A stretch of 64,000 bases of DNA from Ktedonobacteraceae bacterium (GCA_035653615.1 DASRBN010000039.1:62001-126000); one strand, 5' to 3'. Numbered from the stretch's first letter, positions 17,566 to 26,644 are shown. The notes: a model not told the origin generated them from the sequence alone. Numbers and translations: made by a program.

Positions 17566-18198
17566 ATGACCAACGAAGATACTTTGCGCTGGTTAACTCG
17601 TATTGCCGATGTGCTGCACGAGAATCGCACCTATTTAACTGAGCTTGACTCCGCAATTGGAGATGCAGACCATGGTATCAACATGGATCGTGGATTTACC
17701 GCCGTGCGGGGCAAATTCCCCGACATGCAATCTATGGATATGGCGGGCCAGTTGCGGACAGTCGGTTCGACGCTTGTCTCAACGGTAGGTGGTGCCAGTG
17801 GCCCGCTTTATGGCACTGCCTTCTTAAGGGCAGCCGGGGCAGCGGCGAATAAACAGGAGCTGACCGCGGCTGATGTTGTTGCCATGCTGGATGCTTTCAC
17901 CGGAGGCATCGTTGCGCGTGGCAAGGCGCAGCCGGGAGAGAAAACCATGGTCGATGCTTTGTCGCCCGCCGTAGCCGCGGCTAAGCAGGCTCTGGATGAA
18001 GGCGCATCGCTCGCGGAAATAACACAGCGAGCTGCTTCGGCGGCTGAAGAAGGTATGAAAGCGACCATTCCGCTTCAGGCTACAAAAGGCCGTGCCAGCT
18101 ACCTTGGCGAGCGCAGTATTGGCCACCAGGACCCTGGAGCGACATCGAGCTGGCTTATCCTTCGTAGCCTGGCAGAGACCTGCCAAAACATGAAATAA
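17566..18198 (+). CDS. dhaL: Dihydroxyacetone kinase subunit DhaL (ADP-binding)
   Basis: A 210-residue all-helical subunit that holds ADP as a permanent cofactor and passes phosphate from DhaM to DhaK-bound dihydroxyacetone. The DSAIGDADHGINMDRGF segment carries the Mg-ADP aspartates. STVGGASGPLYGTAFLRA, KAQPGEKTMVDALSPA and the C-terminal GRASYLGERSIGHQDPGATSS are family motifs. AGGAAG precedes the ATG. It lies 40 bases after dhaK. The stop codon sits inside a 13-bp stem that separates it from dhaM. Confidence 0.96.
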   Translation: MTNEDTLRWLTRIADVLHENRTYLTELDSAIGDADHGINMDRGFTAVRGKFPDMQSMDMAGQLRTVGSTLVSTVGGASGPLYGTAFLRAAGAAANKQELTAADVVAMLDAFTGGIVARGKAQPGEKTMVDALSPAVAAAKQALDEGASLAEITQRAASAAEEGMKATIPLQATKGRASYLGERSIGHQDPGATSSWLILRSLAETCQNMK

Positions 18199-18222
18199 CC
18201 AGGCATATGTGCCTGGTTATTT
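18193..18222. terminator. 13-bp perfect hairpin between dhaL and dhaM
   Basis: AAATAACCAGGCA (18193-18205) pairs with TGCCTGGTTATTT (18210-18222) around a four-base loop, and the TAA of dhaL is in the left arm. The weak U-run suggests partial termination or transcript protection, which would lower dhaM relative to dhaKL. Confidence 0.7.
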
Positions 18223-18244
18223 CTGATCCAAGGAAGATGAACCC

Positions 18245-20878
18245 ATGACGGTCGGCCTGGTTATCGTTTCCCACAGCGCCCAACTTGCCGCGGGAGTTGC
18301 TGAACTTGCCGGACAGATGGTTCAGGGCAACGTTCCCATCGCAGCCGCGGGTGGAGGTCCCGATGACATACTGGGAACGTCCACGGATAAAATCCTCGCT
18401 GCCATCCAATCGCTGGGTAATCCTGATGGCGTACTGGTGCTGCTAGACCTGGGCAGCGCCATTCTTTCGACTGAGATGGCGCTGGAAATGCTGGATGACG
18501 AACAGAGGAATCGCACACGTCTCAGTTTCGCGCCGCTCGTCGAAGGCGCCGTAGCCGCTGCCCTCGAAGCCGCGCTCGGCCATTCGCTTGCTCAGGTACA
18601 GCAGGCGGCGGAAAACGCTGCCAATCCAGCGCAGCTTCAGCAACTAAAACCCGTGAGTCAGGCAGAGGAGATCATAGCCCCTGAAAATGTGACTCCAGCG
18701 CCGCCGGTGGAAGCTAAATCAGATGCGAACATGGCAGAAGCGAGCCTGCTTTTGACCAATCCTACCGGTTTGCATGCCCGACCGGCAAGCCTCTTTGTGC
18801 AGACGGCGGGAAAATTTCAATCTGTCGTAGAAGTGCGGAAAGGTAGCAAGCAGGTTAGCGCAAGTAGTATTTTTGGCGTTCTCTCGCTTGGCGCCAGGAA
18901 TGGCGATACTATCACCATTCGCGCGCAAGGCGCCGATGCCCATGATGCCATAGAAGCATTGCGCGAACTCGTACAGGCGAACTTCTATGAGTCACCTGTG
19001 GAGGAGAGCGCGTCCAAAGCTGTTACCCAGGCTCCAGTTCCCCAAAAGTCTGGCGGTATAGATGCTGAAATACCAGCCGCGCCTCGCGGTTCCTGGAAAG
19101 GCGTAATGACCTCAGCAGGCGCGGCTTTAGGCTCCGCGTTCCTTTATACTTCAGGCGCACTTAAGTTGAGCGCCGTCGAAAGGCGCACTATTACCGAACG
19201 CGAGGTCGAATCGGAGCAGCGACAACTGCGTGAAGCGATGGCAGCTGCCGCTCGAGAACTGAAAACATTGGCGAAAGACCTGCAAAGCAGCGTTGGAGAG
19301 TCTCAGGCGGCGATCTTTGACGCCCAGGCCCTCATGCTGGATGATCCAGCATTGCAGGCATCCGCGCTCAATGTGATTGAGAATCAGCATATCGATGCCG
19401 CCAGCGCGCTAGCTATAGCGGGCGAGCAGCAGGCGGCAGCTCTCGAGGGACTGGACAATTCCCTATTAGCGGCGCGGGCCGTTGATGTGCGCGATGCCGT
19501 CAGCAGGGCGGTGCAGCACCTGCGACCTTTCGCCGCGGCAAAGCTGGATTTGAATGCCCTTGCCCGGCCCAGTATTCTTGTCGCTCGCGACCTGACCCCT
19601 TCGGACACAGCGCAATTACGACCTTCCATGATTCTTGGTATCTGCACCACCCAGGGCGGGCCAACCGCGCATGCCGCTATTTTAGCGCGCGCCCTTGGCA
19701 TACCCGCCATCGCCGGACTCGACGAAGCCGTACTGGAGGTTATTCACGCGGGTGATGAATTGGGATTGGATGCCGATCATGGCCTGCTTTATCACTTGCC
19801 GGATGAGAAAGTTCGTGCCCAATTAACGCAACGCATAGCCGAGCGTCAACGCCAGCAGACAGCCCTCAAAGCTGCCGCCCAGCAGGCTCAAACGCCCCTT
19901 GTTTTGAAAGGCCGCGCTATTCATATCGAAGCGAATATTGGCACAGAGGCCGAAGCCGAGGCCGCCCGCCAATGGGGCGCTCAAGGAGTAGGACTACTGC
20001 GCACGGAATTTCTTTTTGCCACCGCCTCAACTCTTCCCAATGAGCAGGAACAGCGTCAAATCTACGCGAAGGTATTCCGCGCCTTCTATGGAGATGGCGA
20101 AGGCCCACGCTGGCCTATCGTCGTGCGCACCCTGGACGCGGGTGCGGATAAGCCCATGCCTGCGCTGAAGCCGGTGCTTGAAACAATGGATGAAGAGAAT
20201 CCAGCTCTCGGTTTGCGCGGCATTCGCATTTCCCTGGCGCATGAATTCCTGCTCGAGCAGCAGATTGCCGCAATACTGCTGGCCGCTGCCGATACAAGGG
20301 CGAATCTACGAATCATGTTTCCCATGATTACGACTTTGGAGGAACTGAATGCCGCCCGCTCTATCTATGATCGTGTCTATGACAGGCTCAAAGAGCAGCA
20401 GGCCGCGCTGCCTGAACACGTCGCAGTCGGAATTATGGTCGAGGTGCCGGCTGCAGCAGTGATGGCCTCAGAACTGGCCGAGCGAGCCGATTTCTTCAGT
20501 ATCGGCTCCAACGACCTGTTGCAATATGTCCTGGCCTGTGATCGCACGAATGCGACGCTCTCAGGCCTGTACAATCCGCTGCAGCCGGCAGTTTTGCGAC
20601 TCATTGGGCAGGTCGCGGAGGCAGGCAGACGCGCGGGCAAACCTGTAGCCGTCTGCGGCGAAATGGCGGGCGATCCCCGGCTTGCTCCCATCCTGGTAGG
20701 ATTGGGCGTGGATGAATTGAGCATGTCACCCACCTCTATTCCGCAAGTTCGGTCGGCTCTTTCGAGCTGGATAGATGACGAACTGATCGCAATCGCCGAA
20801 AAGGTCAGGCAGGCGAAAACGGTGGCTGAAGTTGAGCAGGCGTACCTTGAGATTCAGGCGAAGCATGAGCGGGGATGA
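18245..20878 (+). CDS. dhaM: DhaM fused to HPr and PTS enzyme I (phosphoryl donor for DhaKL)
   Basis: An 877-residue, three-module phosphotransfer protein. The EIIA-mannose-like domain (1-125) has H10 in VSHSAQLAAG and the acceptor loop AAAGGGPDD. After a linker, an HPr domain (165-250) has H177 in NPTGLHARPAS. Enzyme I (about 280-877) has the phospho-His H476 in TQGGPTAHAAILARALGIP, the PEP-binding RTLDAGADKPMPAL and ENPALGLRGIR, and C-terminal VAVCGEMAGDP. PEP phosphate should run EI, HPr, EIIA, DhaL. Because all relay domains are in one chain, no separate PTS is needed. AAGGAAG precedes the ATG, 46 bases after dhaL. Confidence 0.96.
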   Translation: MTVGLVIVSHSAQLAAGVAELAGQMVQGNVPIAAAGGGPDDILGTSTDKILAAIQSLGNPDGVLVLLDLGSAILSTEMALEMLDDEQRNRTRLSFAPLVEGAVAAALEAALGHSLAQVQQAAENAANPAQLQQLKPVSQAEEIIAPENVTPAPPVEAKSDANMAEASLLLTNPTGLHARPASLFVQTAGKFQSVVEVRKGSKQVSASSIFGVLSLGARNGDTITIRAQGADAHDAIEALRELVQANFYESPVEESASKAVTQAPVPQKSGGIDAEIPAAPRGSWKGVMTSAGAALGSAFLYTSGALKLSAVERRTITEREVESEQRQLREAMAAAARELKTLAKDLQSSVGESQAAIFDAQALMLDDPALQASALNVIENQHIDAASALAIAGEQQAAALEGLDNSLLAARAVDVRDAVSRAVQHLRPFAAAKLDLNALARPSILVARDLTPSDTAQLRPSMILGICTTQGGPTAHAAILARALGIPAIAGLDEAVLEVIHAGDELGLDADHGLLYHLPDEKVRAQLTQRIAERQRQQTALKAAAQQAQTPLVLKGRAIHIEANIGTEAEAEAARQWGAQGVGLLRTEFLFATASTLPNEQEQRQIYAKVFRAFYGDGEGPRWPIVVRTLDAGADKPMPALKPVLETMDEENPALGLRGIRISLAHEFLLEQQIAAILLAAADTRANLRIMFPMITTLEELNAARSIYDRVYDRLKEQQAALPEHVAVGIMVEVPAAAVMASELAERADFFSIGSNDLLQYVLACDRTNATLSGLYNPLQPAVLRLIGQVAEAGRRAGKPVAVCGEMAGDPRLAPILVGLGVDELSMSPTSIPQVRSALSSWIDDELIAIAEKVRQAKTVAEVEQAYLEIQAKHERG

Positions 20879-21014
20879 TACAAAAGGTAAACTCCTGTGA
20901 GAGAAGGCTTTCTTTTTCACGAGAATATGGTAATGTTATATGCAAAGGTCTCACCTGAACATTCAGAATTTTGGTCTTCCAGGTAGACTGTACTCGTGAA
21001 AAAAGGAGGCCATT

Positions 21015-21704
21015 ATGCCAGCACTTGTTGGTCAGCTCTTGCTTATAGGTCTCATCGGCTATTTGTGGGGATCGATTCCCGCCGGTTATTGGATGGGGAA
21101 GTTACTCAAAGGCAGGAATTTTGATATCCGCGACTATGGCAGTCACAAGATTGGGGCGACCAATGTATTGAGGACATTGGGACGCGTTCCGGCCATTATC
21201 GTTTTCATCTTCGATCTTTCAAAAGGGATACTGCCTACACTTCTGGCAACGCTTGTCCCTTTCTTTTATGCAGATGGTTGGGGACCTGCTCTGGCAGCTT
21301 TTCTGGCGCTGGTCGGTCACTGTTTCCCCGTCTTTATAGGCTTTAAAGGGGGGCGTGGGGTTTCTACTGGCGCGGGCGCTCTGGCAGTAATTTATTGGCC
21401 TGCTTTTTTGATTGGCTTCTTTCTTACTATTGTCACCATTGCTATCTCGCGCTATGTTTCCCTCGGCTCTATTGTAGGATGCCTGGTTTCAATGGTTTGT
21501 GGTATCGTTTTTGCGAGCCTGGGTTTGATTTCCATACCTGCATTGTTGTTCATGCTTGCCGGTCCTTTGCTGATCATCCTGCTGCATCACGATAACATCG
21601 GCCGTTTGCTAGCAGGAACCGAGCGCAAGATAGGGCAGAAGGTGAAGGTGGAAGAATCCGGGGCTTCGCCATCTACTAATGCCACACCAAACGTGAAGGC
21701 CTGA
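21015..21704 (+). CDS. plsY: Glycerol-3-phosphate acyltransferase (acyl-phosphate type)
   Basis: A 229-residue integral membrane enzyme of the PlsY family, which acylates glycerol-3-phosphate from acyl-phosphate in the first step of phospholipid synthesis. Signatures: GSIPAGYWMGKLLKGRNFDIRDYGSHKIGATNVLRTLG, FDLSKGILPTLLA, GHCFPVFIGFKGGRGVSTGAGA, and the late HHDNIGRLLAGTERKIG. Seven hydrophobic segments fit. AAAGGAGG gives a firm start. It follows dhaM by 136 bases and draws on the same glycerol-3-phosphate pool made by GlpK. The stop codon lies in a perfect hairpin shared with the convergent pgsA. Confidence 0.96.
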   Translation: MPALVGQLLLIGLIGYLWGSIPAGYWMGKLLKGRNFDIRDYGSHKIGATNVLRTLGRVPAIIVFIFDLSKGILPTLLATLVPFFYADGWGPALAAFLALVGHCFPVFIGFKGGRGVSTGAGALAVIYWPAFLIGFFLTIVTIAISRYVSLGSIVGCLVSMVCGIVFASLGLISIPALLFMLAGPLLIILLHHDNIGRLLAGTERKIGQKVKVEESGASPSTNATPNVKA

Positions 21705-21718
21705 CTGTTCAGGCCTTC
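21695..21718. terminator. Bidirectional terminator shared by plsY and pgsA
   Basis: GAAGGCCTGA (21695-21704) pairs perfectly with TCAGGCCTTC (21709-21718) around CTGT. The TGA of plsY and the reverse-strand TGA of pgsA form the top of the stem. Confidence 0.8.
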
Positions 21719-22347
21719 GTAGGGTTTGTCTCTGGCTTATTCTGGAAAAGAGGACGCGCGCCGATCATATATTCAGCGCCGGAAATGATGGTCCAGAGCG
21801 TTCCGAGCAGCAATAAAGCGTCTGCTACCAATAACATGATCGGGCCGACCTGCAAGGTATGGCTGTTAAAGACAAGGTATGGCGGGAACAACGACAGATG
21901 GCCGGGTCCCATTCCGGCTCCCAGGGCCATCGCTAACAGTATCCCGCCGAGGGCGACCAGTGTGATGAACGTTTTCTGTTTGCCCCAGGGACCAGCTGGA
22001 ATCACCGTTCCCCTGGCGGCTGCCATAGAACGCAGGCCGGTCACGAGGAATTCGCGAGCCACAATGATGACGGTGATCCAGCCCGGAACAAGTCCGATCT
22101 GTACGAGCGCAATCAGGATGGCCGAGACGAACACCTTATCTGCCGTCAGGTCCAGAAAGATGCCCAGTGGGGAAACGGTTTTATAACGCCGGGCGAGTTT
22201 ACCATCGAAGTAGTCGGTTGCCGAGGCGAGAGCGAATATGATCGTTGCGACAATATATGCCCATTGCTGATTGGCAATGATAAGAATGTACACGAAAACG
22301 GTAGCCAGAATCCGGCTGGAACTGAGTATATTAGGCATGTTGCGCAT
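21709..22347 (-). CDS. pgsA: CDP-diacylglycerol--glycerol-3-phosphate 3-phosphatidyltransferase
   Basis: A 212-residue membrane enzyme of the CDP-alcohol phosphotransferase family. The catalytic motif D-x2-D-G-x2-A-R-x8-G-x3-D-x3-D is complete in ATDYFDGKLARRYKTVSPLG followed by IFLDLTADK. N-terminal MRNMPNILSSSRI is typical of PgsA, which makes phosphatidylglycerol phosphate. The start is set by GAGAGG six bases before this ATG. A longer frame has no site. It is convergent with plsY and, like plsY, uses glycerol-3-phosphate. A related CDP-alcohol transferase with another acceptor cannot be excluded, but the N-terminus and length favour PgsA. Confidence 0.93.
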   Translation of the reverse strand: MRNMPNILSSSRILATVFVYILIIANQQWAYIVATIIFALASATDYFDGKLARRYKTVSPLGIFLDLTADKVFVSAILIALVQIGLVPGWITVIIVAREFLVTGLRSMAAARGTVIPAGPWGKQKTFITLVALGGILLAMALGAGMGPGHLSLFPPYLVFNSHTLQVGPIMLLVADALLLLGTLWTIISGAEYMIGARPLFQNKPETNPTKA

Positions 22348-22513
22348 TGCAAGCCTCTCTTTCGCATAAGGGCGTACCAGGTGACGAGTGCGAGAAATCG
22401 ACAACGTGCCAGATACACCTGCACTCTACACGAATCCGCACGCTACGGGCGCCCATTGTATCTTTGTTTATATAAACAGGCGATAAAGACACTTCTTGAT
22501 CTTTATTTCCTAG

Positions 22514-22535
22514 GGGCGTACCTTTGTAGTCGCCC
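22514..22535. repeat. REP-like palindrome, copy 2
   Basis: GGGCGTACCTTTGTAGTCGCCC, same family as 1078-1099. It lies in the spacer between pgsA and the SDR gene, which otherwise shows no gene. Confidence 0.75.
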
Positions 22536-22643
22536 GCTCGCAAAACCTGGAAATCAAATACATTCAACTACCCCACATTATATCTGCCTTATGAAGTTTA
22601 AGCCAATGTTTGAGGAGATGTTATGAGCCGATGGAGGGAACAC

Positions 22644-23453
22644 ATGAATACCTTTTCTGGAAAAGCCGTGCTTGTCACCGGGTCTGGAGCCGGAATTGGC
22701 TATGCGCTATGCCATGCCTTTGCCGGTGCGGGAGCCATTGTCGGACTGAATGATATCGACTCCGCGCTCTGCCAGAAAGCAGCGCAGCAGATCAATAGCG
22801 ACCTCAATGTCGAACGGGTCTATCCCTATGCCTGTGATGTTGCGGACGTAGATGCGGTCGGCAAGATGTTTCAACGCTTTGTTGACGTAGCCGGACGGCT
22901 GGATATCGTGATTGCCAACGCCGGTATCACGAATTACGGCCAATTTCTCACTTATAGTCCGGAAGCATTTGATAGATTGTTGGGTGTGAATCTGCGCGGG
23001 AGCTTCTTTACGGCGCAATACGCGGCCAATAGTATGATTGAGGCACATATTCCTGGACGCATCATTTTAATGTCCTCTGTAACCGGCATCCAGGCGCATG
23101 CAAATCTGGGAGCGTATGGAATCACCAAGGCAGGCATTCGGATGATGGCGAAAATCATTGCGCAGGAAGTGGGCAAATATGGCATTACCGCTAACGCCAT
23201 CAGTCCGGGAGCGATCCTCACCGAACGCACGCTAAAAGATGACCCAAATTATGAAAGGAATTGGGCCAGTGTGACTCCAACAGGGCGTGTCGGATACGTG
23301 GAAGATGTCGTGGCAGCTGCCCTCTATCTTGCCTCACCAGAAGCACGCCATGTGACCGGGCAAACTCTGGTAGTTGATGGCGGGTGGACGTTGCAGAGTC
23401 CTCTGCCAGCAGATCATCCAGACCTGCCCGGATATTCTTCACAATTGAGGTGA
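22644..23453 (+). CDS. SDR-family NAD(P)-dependent oxidoreductase
   Basis: A 269-residue classical short-chain dehydrogenase. The Rossmann motif is TGSGAGIG near the N-terminus, followed by NAG (IANAGITNYG), the catalytic serine in LMSSVTG, Y-x3-K in YGITKAG, and a C-terminal VTGQTLVVDGGW. It probably interconverts an alcohol and a ketone or reduces a 3-oxoacyl compound, but the substrate cannot be inferred. Two ATGs (22623 and this one) both have good ribosome sites five bases away (GAGGAG and GGAGGG). The inner one gives the normal distance to the glycine motif. It is a single-gene unit. Confidence 0.9.
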   Translation: MNTFSGKAVLVTGSGAGIGYALCHAFAGAGAIVGLNDIDSALCQKAAQQINSDLNVERVYPYACDVADVDAVGKMFQRFVDVAGRLDIVIANAGITNYGQFLTYSPEAFDRLLGVNLRGSFFTAQYAANSMIEAHIPGRIILMSSVTGIQAHANLGAYGITKAGIRMMAKIIAQEVGKYGITANAISPGAILTERTLKDDPNYERNWASVTPTGRVGYVEDVVAAALYLASPEARHVTGQTLVVDGGWTLQSPLPADHPDLPGYSSQLR

Positions 23454-23487
23454 GTACCTGGGCGGTCTTGCCTATTCGTCTAACCGG

Positions 23488-24195
23488 CTAACTTTGTGCC
23501 GTGAAATCGATGGTGATAACGACCTTGTTTTGCGCAATAGCGATATTTGCCAGATTGGGCGGCTGCATGCCGAAATCGGTCATGTAGATGGTGCTGGTGG
23601 CCGTTCCCGTTATCGTATTGCCCACAACCTTGCCCTGCACATCGAACGTCTCTTTGTTCGTTTTGCCGTGCATCGTCAGGTTCCCAATCAATTGAAAGTG
23701 AACCGCCTGCCCATCGCTATAACTTGCCGGTAGGCCCTGCGTGCTGACAGAAACGAATGTGGCATAAGGATACATATCGGTTTGCAGCGTATTGCGTTGT
23801 ATATAGTTATCGCGCATACTCGAATCTGATTGCAACGTTCTCAAGTCGACCTGAATAGTCATGCCTGCAACGAGGGGATTATTGCCGGTTCGTATTTTGA
23901 AACTGCCCTGTACCGAATGGGTCGTACCGACGGCATCATTATTGGGCTTATTCTGGATGATCAGATTTTCGTATACGCTGTAAGATGCCGTGGTCTGACC
24001 GGGCACGATCTGAAATGTTTCCAGGCCGGTTGATGGAATAGGAGTAGGAGTAACCGTTATGGCCCCAGGTGCGACATGGGACTGTGATTGGCTGACGGCA
24101 CTCGCGAAACGTGATGTGTAAATTAAGCCTGCAATAATTAAGATAATAACCAGGACAAGGCCACCTCCGGCCCACCAGATGTAGCGTTTTTTCAT
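23488..24195 (-). CDS. YceI-family lipid-binding protein, membrane-anchored
   Basis: A 235-residue protein. The N-terminus (MKKRYIWWAGGG then a strongly hydrophobic stretch to about residue 28) is an uncleaved anchor or signal. A short linker with PTPIPSTG follows. Residues 60-235 form the YceI beta-barrel, which binds isoprenoid-like or other amphiphiles. Family features are SVQGSFKI, MRDNYIQRNTLQTDMYPYATFVS and MHGKTNKETFDVQGK. AAGGAGG is six bases before the chosen ATG. An earlier in-frame start has no site. It is convergent with the SDR gene and 87 bases after a hairpin that follows the next minus-strand gene. Confidence 0.88.
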   Translation of the reverse strand: MKKRYIWWAGGGLVLVIILIIAGLIYTSRFASAVSQSQSHVAPGAITVTPTPIPSTGLETFQIVPGQTTASYSVYENLIIQNKPNNDAVGTTHSVQGSFKIRTGNNPLVAGMTIQVDLRTLQSDSSMRDNYIQRNTLQTDMYPYATFVSVSTQGLPASYSDGQAVHFQLIGNLTMHGKTNKETFDVQGKVVGNTITGTATSTIYMTDFGMQPPNLANIAIAQNKVVITIDFTAQS

Positions 24196-24281
24196 GGGTT
24201 CCTCCTTGAAGTGCAGTAAGCATGCCGGAATAGTAACAGAGATTTCTTGAACTGTATACAGATAAGCTGACCCTAAATATC

Positions 24282-24310
24282 CCATCTCTTCCCAGGAGGA
24301 GAAGAGATGG
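24282..24310. terminator. Hairpin downstream of the DUF5666-like gene
   Basis: CCATCTCTTC (24282-24291) and GAAGAGATGG (24301-24310) pair perfectly around nine bases. It lies about 120 bases beyond the end of the 24428-24958 minus-strand gene and upstream of the YceI gene. Confidence 0.55.
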
Positions 24311-24427
24311 TACTCGGAACTGGTTCTTGCTATGAGCAGGATCGTCCAGGACCGGCTAGAGATCAGGTGTCACAACCGGCAATCGTAGTTCACGTTGATC
24401 GGATTACCGGTATGTGGCACCAGCCTA

Positions 24428-24958
24428 TTAATGGATGTCGATGCTTGTGGCAGTGATGCTTCCATCGCTGTTGTGCGTTCCCATGACGCTAATCTGGGAG
24501 CCAGCTTTGATAGCGCTCGCGCTGACAGTTTTGCCAGCCTGTGTGTACTGGGTACTGGCTGTCGTGTGGATCGTGACGGAACTGCCACTTGCCGTTTTAG
24601 CCACGATCGTATTGCCGTTCACGCTCGATACAGTCAGTTGCTCGCACTGACCCTGCCCGCCTGCTCCCGGTCCGGCAAACAACGACTGAGGGCCATTGTT
24701 AGCCCCTGGTATGGTAATCTGCGCCTGGGAATTGGCGAAGTTACCCTGGGATGCGGACAGCGTCTGAGTGCTGTTAGAGCTTCCCTGGGAGAGCGCATTG
24801 GCAGTACTCGTGCCATGAAGCGTGCCCAGTATCGTACCGGCTGCCAGGGCAAGCATGAAAGCAAACGCCAGCCCGCCAATCAGGAGCCAGTTACGACCGC
24901 GATGCTGTACGTCCGGTTGGCTCAGGTGTGGCGAGCTCCACTGCTCATGGTCTTCCAT
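24428..24958 (-). CDS. Anchored extracytoplasmic protein, DUF5666-like
   Basis: A 176-residue protein. A polar head of about 22 residues precedes one membrane helix (NWLLIGGLAFAFMLALAAGTILG). A low-complexity S/Q/N/G region follows, then a C-terminal small beta domain with the pattern VSSVNGNTIVAKTASGSSVTIHTTASTQYT and AIKAGSQISVMGTHNSDGSITATSI. This matches the OB-like repeats seen in DUF5666 proteins, recognised by eye. The role is unknown. AAAGGAGGAAAA before this ATG decides the start. Ends DIH. Secreted-domain small proteins of this kind are frequent in Ktedonobacteria, which is an inference. Confidence 0.75.
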   Translation of the reverse strand: MEDHEQWSSPHLSQPDVQHRGRNWLLIGGLAFAFMLALAAGTILGTLHGTSTANALSQGSSNSTQTLSASQGNFANSQAQITIPGANNGPQSLFAGPGAGGQGQCEQLTVSSVNGNTIVAKTASGSSVTIHTTASTQYTQAGKTVSASAIKAGSQISVMGTHNSDGSITATSIDIH

Positions 24959-25369
24959 AAATTTTCCTCCTTTCCCTAGAAATGGACTGGTGCAGCGAGA
25001 GATTTCGCCGCACTCTGAGTGTAGGCTGCTAGCATGTGAAATATATTGGATAATTATGTGATTTTTCTCATCATTTCGGGCCAGGTAGAGTTCTTTGAAG
25101 AACATTCATCCTTCTCTCTTCATAGCTCCAGGTTTCTGAACGCGCTGTAAGAATCTTCATGAAAGGGTGGATGTAGGTAGACTGGAGGGATTCGTGTAGT
25201 TGATCGTGATTTGTGAAGCGCTATAGGGCAGCGTATTCATGTTGCCGAATATGATAGCGACTGTACAACGCGAAGAAAAGAATACACAACAGCATCAACA
25301 GGCCGAAGGGATTGTATTGGCAACTCTGGCAGGTGCAAAATGCTGTCCTGGCAGCCCAGGCATAATACA
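24959..25369. other. 411-base spacer with no supported gene
   Basis: It lies between two minus-strand genes. It contains A+T-rich DNA near 25035-25080, likely the promoter region for the downstream gene. A plus-strand frame (25239 on) overlaps the GH3 gene and has no ribosome site, so it is not called. Confidence 0.5.
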
Positions 25370-26644
25370 TCATGGCAATTTGATCAGTCCCATCTGCACT
25401 TTGAGGGCGATAATGCGATGCAGTGATTGCAGTAAGCGTTCGTGCGAGATGCGCCCCGATTGAACAGCAGCGGTAACGGCGGCGACAACCGCGGCCAGGC
25501 GATCAGGCTCAATAGGGCATTCTACGATGTCGTTCCCCGCCAGAATAGCCCGCACGCTTGCCTCGGCAATCCCCTGGGCCGGGTCGCTATATCCCTGCTG
25601 CTGCATGAACTGGATCAGGCCCTGGGCGTCCATTGCATCGGTGACGACGACTCCTTGATATCCCAGTTGACCACGCAACACCTGGTTCACCAGTATGGGC
25701 GAGAGCGAGGCTGGTTCCTGTGCATCATAGGCCGGAACGATGACGTGGGTCACCATAATCATTCCAGGATGGTGCGACAGCAGGTTGCGGAACGAGGCGA
25801 AGTCGATGTTGTTGAGTTCAGACTGGGAATGGGTAATCGTCGGCAATCCATAATCCGGATTGGCCGGCGCGGAGCCGATCCCGGGCCAGTGCTTCAACGT
25901 CCCCTCGACGCCATGCTGCTGCAAGCCATCGAGAAATGCCCCGGCATAGGTCGTTACCTGGCCGACCGTCGTGCCGAACATGCGGCTCTCGCTGATGGCG
26001 CCACCTTGATAAATGTCTGCCAAAGGCGCGAAATCGGTGTTGATGCCGGCGGCGAGCAGGCGGGCGGCGTCAAGCTGCGCCTGCGCATATGCCTGCTGAG
26101 AATTGCCGCTGGCTGCCAGCACCTGTGGTGAAGGCGTTGGACCGTAATAGGGGGAGAGGCGATCAACAATTCCCCCTTCCTCATCTGTGGCGATGATCAG
26201 CGGCTGGTTGGCGTGCGATTGAACGTCGTGTACCAGTTGAGTGAACCCGCTCAAGGTTGTCGGCATAAGTGGGCCACCATTGTAGGCGTTGAAGATGATG
26301 GCGTTAGCGATATCCCATTGTTGCAAGGGTTGGTTCAGAGCGCTCGTATAGCCATTCGTATAAACTGCCAGCATGAGCAACTGGCCAATCTGCTGCGTCT
26401 GAGTCAGGTGATTGATATACATGTCGATGCGCTGGCTTAGTGATGCTGTAGCAGTAGGGCTGGCCATCATGGTAGGAGTGGAGCCGGGTGTAGCAGTAGG
26501 GGTGGGTGTGGCCGTATGAGGGGTGATTGTAACCGTGCCTGGCGTGCCTGCGCTGGTTTGACCACAGGAAGCCGAAAGTACCAGAATGGCTAACAGGGCG
26601 AGAACGGGCAAAAGCCGCCCATAAAAATTGCGTATATATTCCAT
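25370..26644 (-). CDS. Glycoside hydrolase family 3 lipoprotein (beta-N-acetylhexosaminidase-like)
   Basis: A 424-residue secreted enzyme. The signal peptide ends in a lipobox (LSASC, acylated Cys about residue 27). A T/P-rich linker follows (TATPTPTATPGSTPT). The GH3 N-terminal TIM barrel begins near residue 75. Family landmarks: IIATDEEGGIVDRLS (substrate pocket), FAPLADI, GTLKHWPGIG (KHFPG-type loop with the acid/base His region) and VVVTDAMDAQGL (nucleophile Asp). The one-domain form without the GH3 C-terminal domain is that of NagZ-like enzymes, which remove N-acetylglucosamine, for example in peptidoglycan turnover. Substrate not proven. Single-gene unit. Confidence 0.9.
   Translation of the reverse strand: MEYIRNFYGRLLPVLALLAILVLSASCGQTSAGTPGTVTITPHTATPTPTATPGSTPTMMASPTATASLSQRIDMYINHLTQTQQIGQLLMLAVYTNGYTSALNQPLQQWDIANAIIFNAYNGGPLMPTTLSGFTQLVHDVQSHANQPLIIATDEEGGIVDRLSPYYGPTPSPQVLAASGNSQQAYAQAQLDAARLLAAGINTDFAPLADIYQGGAISESRMFGTTVGQVTTYAGAFLDGLQQHGVEGTLKHWPGIGSAPANPDYGLPTITHSQSELNNIDFASFRNLLSHHPGMIMVTHVIVPAYDAQEPASLSPILVNQVLRGQLGYQGVVVTDAMDAQGLIQFMQQQGYSDPAQGIAEASVRAILAGNDIVECPIEPDRLAAVVAAVTAAVQSGRISHERLLQSLHRIIALKVQMGLIKLP

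Noticed and set aside
24395-24979. A 194-codon plus-strand frame opposite the DUF5666-like gene
   Set aside because: The minus-strand gene has a strong ribosome site, membrane helix and ordered beta domain; the plus frame has none.
25442-26131. A 229-codon plus-strand frame inside the GH3 gene
   Set aside because: Shadow of the GH3 gene; no signal or domain, and no ribosome site.
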